Translations under genes and position numbers: made by a program
Assembly (NCBI GenBank): GCA_001939145.1
Contig: LSRX01000321.1
Coordinates: 365,245 to 429,244 of the forward strand
DNA from: Symbiodinium microadriaticum
Taxonomy: Eukaryota > Sar > Dinophyceae > Suessiales > Symbiodiniaceae
Reading direction: 5' to 3'
Length of the DNA: 64,000 nt
The notes under the pieces: model-generated
Databases searched by the model: none
Told to the model about the DNA's origin: nothing
What the model saw: the letters and a program-made list of their open reading frames with translations, nothing else
In this document: piece after piece, positions 58,687-64,000 of the stretch
How positions within the stretch are numbered: the stretch's first letter is position 1
How the letters are laid out: each line of letters opens with the position of its first letter

Positions 58687-59030
58687 TACCCTAAACCCTA
58701 AACCCTAAACCCTAAACCCTAAACCCTAACCGGATCCTCAATCCTACCTACCTTCATCCCACCTTTGGAGGCCTCCAACGGAGGACTTTCTAGACTCGAA
58801 TCAGGCCCTAAACCCTAAACCCTAAACCCTAAGCCCTAAACCCTAAAGCCCTAAAGCCCTAAACCCTGAAACCCTAAACCCTAAAGCCCTAAAGCCCTAA
58901 ACCCTGAAACCCTAAACCCTAAAACCCTGAAGCCCTAAACCCCAAAACCCTAAAGCCCTAAACCCCCAAACTCTAAAGCCCCTAAAAAAACCTCAACCCG
59001 AAAGCCTTTGAAGCCCTATAAACCCTATTC
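58687..59030 (-). repeat. CCCTAAA/CCCTAAAG blocks
   Basis: C-strand units, with a tandem CCCTAAAGCCCTAAAGCC form from 58,840. Confidence 0.93.
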
Positions 59031-59033
59031 CAG

Positions 59034-59212
59034 GCTCCTGGTTCTTGACAAGTACTTGGAGATGATCCGGACTGGACCTGTCAGCATCTCAGGTTTAGGG
59101 TTTAGGGTTTAGGGTTTAGGGTTTAGGGTCAGGACCAAAGCGGATGAATGGGGCCTGCAAAGGATCACAAATAGGGGGGACCTTTTGGTCAGTAGAACAG
59201 GGTTCCTCTAAG
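59034..59212 (+). CDS. Two exons split by a 40-bp pure telomere-repeat intron
   Basis: Exon A (59034-59092) follows CCCTATTCCAG|G: LLVLDKYLEMIRTGPVSIS, ending TCAG|GTTTAG. Exon B (59133-59212) follows GGGTCAG|G: PKRMNGACKGSQIGGTFWSV ending TCTAAG|GTTTGC. The glycine codon is split G|GA. The 40-bp intron is five TTTAGGG units with GT at the first and TCAG at the end. All four boundaries and phases agree, making this the sharpest example of the class. Function unknown. Confidence 0.6.
59093..59132 (+). repeat. 40-bp TTTAGGG-array putative intron
   Basis: GTTTAGGG repeated, ending TTTAGGGTCAG. No non-telomeric sequence except the last bases. Confidence 0.65.
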
Positions 59213-59386
59213 GTTTGCATAGGGGTTAGTTAGTCTAAGGCTCTATATGTAGCTTTCAGGCTTTTTTTTAGTTTTAATTGTAACTGTAAGGGTTCTAGGC
59301 TTTCGGCTTTAGGATTTTGGGGTTGAAGGCTTTCCAGGATTTTAGGGTTTGGGGGTGTCGGATTTTGGGATTTTGGGGCTTTGGAG

Positions 59387-60139
59387 ATCGCTACGATCAA
59401 AAAGGCCGAGCACGACGCTAAGGTCGCGCAGGCCGCTATGGAGAACGTTAAGAGAGAGGCCGCTAAGAAGAGAGCAGAGGCCCTCCGCTCAATTGAAGCG
59501 GAGGAACAGGCCGAGCTCCATCGCTATGAGCAGAACCTTGCAGCCGCTAAGGAGGAGTCCTGAAAACAGCCAGGGAAGTGTGATCGGACCCCACCGCTCG
59601 GGGAAGCAACCAGCCCGCTAGCGGGCCGGAGCAATGCCTCTGTCGAAGCTCGGCAGCTGGCGGAGCAGGTGCAGACCTTGCCTGTTGGCAGGACATTGGT
59701 GGTCTTGGCTCCCGGAGAGCAGCATGCCCGGGTTCGGTTAAAGAAGAGGCTGGAGCGTGTATTGAAGGATGGGCACCCTCAGACTGGCCTTGGGACGAGC
59801 AGGGGGAGCACAGTAGAGTCAGAAGTACCCAGCCACGGCTTAGGGGGTTTAGGGTTTAGGGGTTTAGGGTTGAGGGTTTAGGGTTTAGGGTTTAAGGGTT
59901 TAGGGTTTAGGGTTTACTCAGAAGTACCCTAAGGTGGTGTTGTCCTGCTTACAAGTTTATAGGCTTATAGGTAACATACTTACCAGGTCCTTCGGTTGAT
60001 GATATAAATCATTACCCATAATAAGAAAAATGCTACAATTACCATAGTTTAGGGTCCTTAAGGTAATGCAGGATTTATATCATCAACAGTTTTAAAGGAG
60101 CCCTCCTACAAATCTTACCCCGCCTCCCCCCCGTGTTAG
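59387..60139 (+). CDS. Coiled-coil gene with telomere-like and family-1 introns
   Basis: Segment 1 (59387-59824) after GCTTTGGAG|: a charged coiled coil (KKAEHDAKVAQAAMENVKRE; RSIEAEEQAELHRYEQNLAA), an in-frame TGA at 59561, then an open Leu/Arg-rich part (RTLVVLAPGEQHARVRLKKR) ending GTCAGAA|GTACCC. Exon 2 (59922-59994) follows TTTACTCAG|: KYPKVVLSCLQVYRLIGNIL. Exon 3 (60090-60139) after the family-1 element: LKEPSYKSYPASPPC to TAG. Phases are 0 and 1. The internal TGA means an unseen intron, readthrough or a pseudogene. Function unknown. Confidence 0.5.
59825..59921 (+). repeat. Telomere-like putative intron between direct repeats
   Basis: 97 bp of TTTAGGG/TTTAGGGG with TCAGAAGTACCC directly repeated at 59819-59830 and 59918-59929. 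The left copy supplies GT, the right copy AG. Confidence 0.65.
59993..60089 (+). mobile_element. Family-1 element
   Basis: CGGTTGATGATATAAATCA to TTATATCATCAACAG; TT on both sides rather than TA. Confidence 0.88.
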
Positions 60140-60214
60140 CCCTGAAGGCTTCAAGCAGGCCACCAGTAAACTTGACGCGGCTTAGGATATGCTTTACGGG
60201 TTTGGTGGTGTCGA

Positions 60215-60345
60215 GGTTTAGGGTTTGGGGCTTATGGGTTTCGGGTCTAGGGTGTATAGGGTTTATAGGGTTTATGGGGTTTATAGGGTTTAGTAGGGTT
60301 TAGTAGGTTTTATAGGGTTTATAGGGTTTATAGGCTTTATAGGCT
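60215..60345 (+). repeat. TTTATAGGG nonamer block
   Basis: GGGTTTATAGGG units on the + strand. Confidence 0.92.
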
Positions 60346-60349
60346 TCGG

Positions 60350-60628
60350 GGTTTCGGCGCCAGGGGCCATTCTAAGACTATGAGCAGACTATGACTCTCA
60401 AGTTGTCTGGGATCCAGGTTGCAATCCATACTGTTGATGATATAAATCCTGCAGTACCTTAAGGACCCTACACTATGGGGATTATGGTATATATTCCTTA
60501 CTATGGGCAATGCAGGATTTATATCATCAACCGTATGACAACCTTCTTCAAAGATGAGTCGAGGTGCTGGCATGTCCGAGTAGTTCCGGCTTTAGCCAGA
60601 ACGTGATTCCCATGAAGAAAACACACCG
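60350..60628 (-). CDS. Minus-strand exon pair across a family-1 element
   Basis: Exon 1 (60628-60532) follows ACCCCTGCAG|, 31 codons plus split ends: VCFLHGNHVLAKAGTTRTCQ then HLDSSLKKVVI, ending CG|GTTGATG. Exon 2 (60430 to about 60350) follows CATCAACAG|T, completes Arg and reads MDCNLDPRQLESHSLLIVLE. Well-balanced peptides with no repeat residues until the end. A strong minus-strand case for the family-1 rule. Function unknown. Confidence 0.55.
60431..60533 (-). mobile_element. Family-1 element
   Basis: CTGTTGATGATATAAATCC to TTATATCATCAACCG, flanked by CATA and TATG. Confidence 0.9.
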
Positions 60629-60644
60629 CTGCAGGGGTTCCACT

Positions 60645-60920
60645 CTTAAACCCTAAACCCTAAACCCCTAAACCCTAAACCCCAAACCCCTAAATCGGAT
60701 CATTCAAGGTCAAGAGGTCTGGGAACGTCTATCAGAGGCTATTGGGGTTCAGGGGTTAGGCTCTAGGGTTCAGGATATAGGGTTTAGGGTTCAGGGGTTC
60801 AGCAGTTTAGGGTTTAGGGTTTTGCGTTTGGGGTTCGGGTTTAGGGGTTTAGGGGTTTGGGGGTTTGGGGGTTTAGGGGTTTAGGGTATAGGGGTTTTGG
60901 GTATAGGGTATAGGGCAGTA
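60645..60920. repeat. CCCTAAA then TTTAGGG/TATAGGG blocks
   Basis: C-strand 60,645-60,695 and G-strand 60,745-60,920 with octamer TTTAGGGG and GGGTATAGGG. Confidence 0.9.
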
Positions 60921-61096
60921 TCCCCAGTCCTGAAATCCTACACCAGAAACCCGTTGCAGCCCTCAACCCTAAACCTTTCAAATCCCACGCCCAAGCTTGG
61001 AGACCCTTAATTCCCCAGGCCTTCACCCCTTTTTGGGAAGCCGATTCTGAAAGCTACCCGCCAGATCAGAAGCCCTGCTTAGGGTTTAGGGCCTAG

Positions 61097-61330
61097 GCTT
61101 CTGACGAGATCGACGGCCATGGAACCAGTGATCAACATGGATCGTCTCTCGAGATTGTTTCCAAACAGTATCACACAACGGACCTCAAGTACATCGTGGA
61201 CAATCTCCTTCACGAATGTTTGGATTCAATGAGCTTGTGGCCTATGGTGACGGAGGGCATGAGGGCGTTGGAGAAGCTTCTTCGCGGACCACTGATGCGC
61301 GAGCGACTTCACGGCAACGTGCTTCCATGA
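61097..61330 (+). CDS. 77-codon coding segment, unknown product
   Basis: TTAGGGCCTAG|G acceptor made from a telomere-like unit; open to TGA at 61328. Reads ASDEIDGHGTSDQHGSSLEI, then YHTTDLKYIVDNLLHECLDS and MVTEGMRALEKLLRGPLMRE. Excellent globular-helical character. An overlapping minus frame is open but lacks boundaries. No family recognised. Confidence 0.55.
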   Translation, partial: ASDEIDGHGTSDQHGSSLEIVSKQYHTTDLKYIVDNLLHECLDSMSLWPMVTEGMRALEKLLRGPLMRERLHGNVLP

Positions 61331-61523
61331 GCAGGACCCTGACAGGAAGCTTCTTGACACGTGGTCCGTGTCTTTGAAGAGCCTTCGTTGGCAGTGTGTC
61401 ACGGAGTTCACTTTGGGTTTGGGGTTGAGGGTTTGGGGTTTAGGGTGGATTTGCCCGGCTTGTGTATGGCATTGCACTCAACCCTGAATCTCAACTGCCT
61501 AAATCTGAAAACTCAAACCTTAG

Positions 61524-61949
61524 TCTGGGACATTTTCAGGTGGGTAGTTACCGTTATAGGAGCCTTATAGAAGGTGAATATACCTTATAGAAGCCTTATA
61601 GAAGCCCTTTTTTTCCCTAAACTCCCCACCTGTGGTTTCCTTTAACTTAGATGCCCAAACCAACATGGCAAACCCTACACCCCCAAAGCCTTCAACTGTG
61701 GATAAGGTGTGCTCTCTGCCGCCCGTGACGGTTTCAATCCCATCAGTCCCTGAAGAAGCCCGAAGGGGATCACCAGGTACCCAGAGACTCCAACACCCTC
61801 TAAGTAAGGAATGTATTTTAAATTAAAATAGGAACCCTAATAAGATTTAAGGTATATTCCTTAAGCAAGGGTTTTTGTTGGAGTCTCTGGGTAAGTGGCT
61901 GGCAGGTAGATCCACGGAGAGCCCCAGTACCCTTCAGCAATCTACTTGA
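61524..61949 (+). CDS. Three-exon chain with family-5 and family-4 introns
   Basis: Exon 1 (61524-61539), SGTFS, ends TTTTCAG|GTGGGT. Exon 2 (61651-61776) follows TTTAACTTAG|: DAQTNMANPTPPKPSTVDKV then PPVTVSIPSVPEEARRGSP, ending CACCAG|GTACCC. Exon 3 (61906-61949) follows GGCTGGCAG|G: RSTESPSTLQQST to TGA at 61947. Phases agree. Pro/Ser/Thr-rich, probably disordered. CAGGTA is directly repeated around the second intron. Exon 1 could extend upstream in another frame. Confidence 0.5.
61540..61650 (+). mobile_element. Family-5 introner-like element
   Basis: GTGGGTAGTTACCG to CCCCACCTGTGGTTTCC with TTTAACTTAG; 111 bp. Confidence 0.72.
61777..61905 (+). mobile_element. Family-4 variant acting as a possible intron
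   Basis: GTACCCAGAGACTCC to GGAGTCTCTGGGTAAGTGG, then CTGGCAG. Inner AAGGAATGTATTTTAAATT/AAGGTATATTCCTTAAG as in family 4, but outer arms differ. Confidence 0.7.
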
Positions 61950-62094
61950 AATGATGCAGAAATCTGGATTTAGGGTTTGGTTTAAAGTAAATTTTGTTCA
62001 ATCAAGGGGCCTTCGAGTCGTTGAGTCACCAAACACCCCGCAGTCAGCCCAGGGGGATGCCCCGAAGAGAGGCGAGGTCGGAACTCGGTTTGGG

Positions 62095-62300
62095 CTGGGT
62101 TTAGGATTTAGGGTTGAGGGTTGAGGGTTGAGGGTTTAGGGTTTAGGGTTTGGGTTGGGCTGGGGACTTCACCAACGCATTTCTGTGCGAAGGGTTTGGG
62201 GTTTACGATTTGGGCTGCCGGTTTCAGGATTCAGCAGTTAGAGTGTATGGGATTGAGGGTTTAGGGCTTGGGGTCTAGGGTGTTTAGGTTTCAGATTCAT
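62095..62300 (+). repeat. TTTAGGG/TTGAGGG patches
   Basis: Short G-strand units around 62,100-62,150 and 62,235-62,290. Confidence 0.85.
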
Positions 62301-62316
62301 GATCGGAGGAATGCTA

Positions 62317-62420
62317 CGGTTGATGATCTAAATCCTGCACTACCCATAATAAGGAATAGACCCAGAATTCCCATAGTTTAGGGGGTCCTTAAGGTAATGC
62401 AGGATTTCTATCATCAACAG
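62317..62420 (+). mobile_element. Family-1 element
   Basis: CGGTTGATGATCTAAATCC to TTCTATCATCAACAG; left TA, right CA; + orientation. Confidence 0.88.
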
Positions 62421-62548
62421 CACCACTTTCTACCCACCCTCTCTGCAGGCTTCGGGCTTAGGGCTCTCGGTTTGGAGCTACGGCGATGGGAGTCTCCGAG
62501 CTCACGAGACGGCTTGAGAAGGTAGATATGGGACTCCGGAGAGCCTAG
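62421..62548 (+). CDS. Possible exon(s) after a family-1 element
   Basis: Three frames are partly open. With the CG|C join the frame reads TTFYPPSLQ then ASGLGLSVWSYGDGSLRA. A third frame from ATG 62486 reads MGVSELTRRLEKVDMGLRRA to TAG. Not resolvable without transcripts. Confidence 0.3.
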
Positions 62549-62945
62549 ACTCTAACCCCTAAGCCCTAAACCTTAAACCCTAAACCCTAAACCCTAAACC
62601 CCAAACCCTAAACCCTAGACCCGAGACCCTAAACCCTAAGCCCAGACTCCCCCTGGACTAGAAGTGCAGGGGGTTTAGGGTTTTAGGGATAAAGGATCCT
62701 AAAACCGGAGCCGACCCTGACCACAAACAGACCCTCAACAGAAGCATCCCCTGATATTCCCATTAAAACTTACTAGGTACTACACCCCCCGAAAGCTGTA
62801 TTAAGCCCCCTAAACCCTGAGCCCTAAGCCCTAAACCCTAAACCCTAAGCCCCCTATATGTTGAGGCCACGAAGCTTGAAACCTTCGACCTCGAGCTCTT
62901 CAGCCTTAAAGCCCGCGGCCTAAAGCCCTGAGCATCCCTGAACAT
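62549..62945. repeat. CCCTAAA patches
   Basis: C-strand 62,549-62,640 and 62,800-62,850. No exon supported. Confidence 0.85.
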
Positions 62946-63104
62946 GGGATGCAGCCACTATCCCAAAGGGTCCTAGGTACTGTTAGGGGGGATACTTTCC
63001 CAAATCATAATCGCAACTCCCAAGTAAGAAACCCTACATTCTACTCTATAGGTACCTTGGACCCTGGAAATAGGTGTAAGTTTCAGAAAGCAAGGGCCTG
63101 CAGC

Positions 63105-63155
63105 AAACACTGCAACAAGCAGGATCCTTAAAGAAGCAGGATCCTTAAAGAAGAT
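63105..63155. repeat. Tandem 18-bp GCAGGATCCTTAAAGAA repeat
   Basis: Two adjacent copies at 63,118 and 63,136. The + frame ending here (62949-63131) and a minus frame are both open and neither is called. Confidence 0.85.
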
Positions 63156-63160
63156 ATCCC

Positions 63161-63242
63161 GAACCCAATACCCCTTCAACAAAGAATGGACTTTGAATCG
63201 TAATATATTCCTTACTTAATGAGTATTGGGCTATTTGGGTTC
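63161..63242. mobile_element. Family-4 element, short copy
   Basis: GAACCCAATACCCC to GAGTATTGGGCTATTTGGG; inner arms partly deleted. Confidence 0.75.
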
Positions 63243-63419
63243 TAAGAACACCCCGCATCCTTGGGGCCAGGCTATGTGCAGCCGGGCCGCGGCATAGCAA
63301 CCGCCTTGCAGGCTCTTCTTTAAAGGGTTTAGGGTTTAAGGCTACGGTTTACAGTCCTGGGTTAGCTTTTATTGTCTGTAAGGAGTAGGACTTCGGGTTT
63401 CGGGTTTAATTAGGGTTTT

Positions 63420-63775
63420 GGGTTGGGGTCGTCTTCGTCCATGTGATACTCCTGACGCCGGCGGGCGAGGGTGTGGCAAGCATGGTACAGATGACATGGC
63501 AGACCAGTACCAAAGCTCAAAGCCTTAAGCTTCCCTCTCCAAGGGTTGCGGTTTAAAGGTATCGCCATGCGCAGAAAAATACTCCCGGTAGTCATCACCA
63601 ATACTCGATATTCGCTGGCACAGGGATACAATCTCCTTTTTAGACGGTCTTGTTCTTTGTTGTTGGAGGTTTGAGCTGAAGCTGGGTCAGCAAAGTAACC
63701 TCGCACGTGTGGATGCTTCTCGGGCTCTGAAGCTTCGATGTCAGGAGGTCTTGTCGATTTTTTGGATCGCGACAA
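63420..63775 (-). CDS. Minus-strand coding segment, unknown product
   Basis: Open for more than 115 codons on the minus strand between a CCCTAAA block and a TTTAGGG patch. Reads SKKSTRPPDIEASEPEKHPH, KEQDRLKRRLYPCASEYRVL and LPCHLYHACHTLARRRQEYH. No + frame of similar length. Start undefined; an AG or ATG near 63,770 is possible. No motif recognised. Confidence 0.45.
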
Positions 63776-63784
63776 AAAAAACGC

Positions 63785-64000
63785 CACACCCTAAACCCCT
63801 AAAGCCCCAAACCCTAAAGCCCAAAAACCCTAAAACCCTAAAGCCCTAAAGCCCTAAAACCCTAAAGCCCTAAAGCCTTATAAAGCCCTAAAGCCCTAAA
63901 GCCCCAAAGCCCTAAAACCCCCAAACCCCTAAAACCCTAAAGCCCTAAACCCCAACCCCTAAAACCCCCAAAAGCCCTAAACCCTAAAACCCTAAACACT
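63785..64000 (-). repeat. CCCTAAAG/CCCTAAAA block to window end
   Basis: C-strand units (CCCTAAAGCCCTAAAACC) running off the window. Confidence 0.95.

Larger units (their letters stand above)
16190..64000. repeat. Domain of interspersed telomere-like (TTTAGGG) blocks
   Basis: From here to the end of the window short blocks of TTTAGGG and variants (TTTTAGGG, TTTAGGGG, GCTTTAGGG, TTCAGGG) recur every few hundred bases in both orientations, alternating with unique segments and palindromic elements. A real telomere would be one long array in one orientation, so these are internal. Where exons flank a block it can usually be read as an intron. Confidence 0.9.

Noticed and set aside
17905..62420. 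Box C/D snoRNA reading of family-1 (TGATGA near the 5' end)
   Set aside because: The TGATGA is part of a palindrome, no CTGA box D lies before the 3' end, and copies occur in both orientations.
16190..64000. A chromosome end (true telomere)
   Set aside because: Blocks are short, interrupted by unique sequence and occur in both orientations throughout 48 kb; the window end is also not a uniform array.
1..64000. tRNA, rRNA and the dinoflagellate spliced-leader gene
   Set aside because: I found no box A/box B pair with cloverleaf potential, no rRNA-like stretch, and no match to the spliced-leader sequence as I remember it; a covariance-model scan would be decisive.

Overview
The window is nuclear DNA of a eukaryote, most likely a dinoflagellate (Symbiodiniaceae/Suessiales-like). 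Evidence: the telomere-type heptamer TTTAGGG; degraded LINE reverse transcriptases with wording I recognise from dinoflagellate genomes (SLFLDVSSAYYRVLRQ, LIYGLDARTLTERDLKRI); 3' splice sites often read as AG|G, with some GC donors; and no bacterial gene organisation. No complete, nameable gene is present. Most coding calls are short exons or exon chains without a recognised family, made from open frames bounded by AG and GT. Single short exons are weak evidence; the chains are stronger because reading frame is kept across several introns.

Layout. 1-16,190: mixed sequence without TTTAGGG repeats, holding simple repeats (TC, GGT, AT-rich, GGTAYGGT, GTA/GTC), a nested tandem duplication (9.4-11.7 kb, 1,010-bp period) and a few weak coding candidates. 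At about 16,190 the texture changes abruptly. 16,190-64,000 is a mosaic of (i) dozens of short TTTAGGG-like blocks in both orientations, (ii) many small palindromic elements of 90-130 bp in at least six families, and (iii) short unique segments of 50-350 bp that behave like exons. A 921-bp assembly gap (38,614-39,534) is followed by an array of a 17-bp palindromically arranged motif. LINE fragments lie at 38.1-38.6 kb and 50.3-51.35 kb.

How it fits together. The telomere-like blocks and the palindromic elements both look like introns. Runs of TTTAGGG as short as 31-40 bp, starting GTTTAGGG and ending TAG/CAG/AAG, separate exons whose reading frames join (47,430-47,460; 59,093-59,132; 45,020-45,051; 53,669-53,712). 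The commonest palindrome (18 copies) begins CG|GTTGATG and ends CATCAACAG|. In about ten copies frames on both sides can be joined through one arginine codon (CG|N), on either strand according to element orientation. Other families (GTAGTTCTC, GTTCCTGAG, GTGGGTAG, GCATC starts) show the same design: the terminal inverted repeat supplies both splice sites. I read the right 48 kb as a chromosome domain where intron-generating elements (introners) and telomere-like repeat introns have fragmented coding sequence, some of it possibly pseudogenic. Transcript data would decide this.
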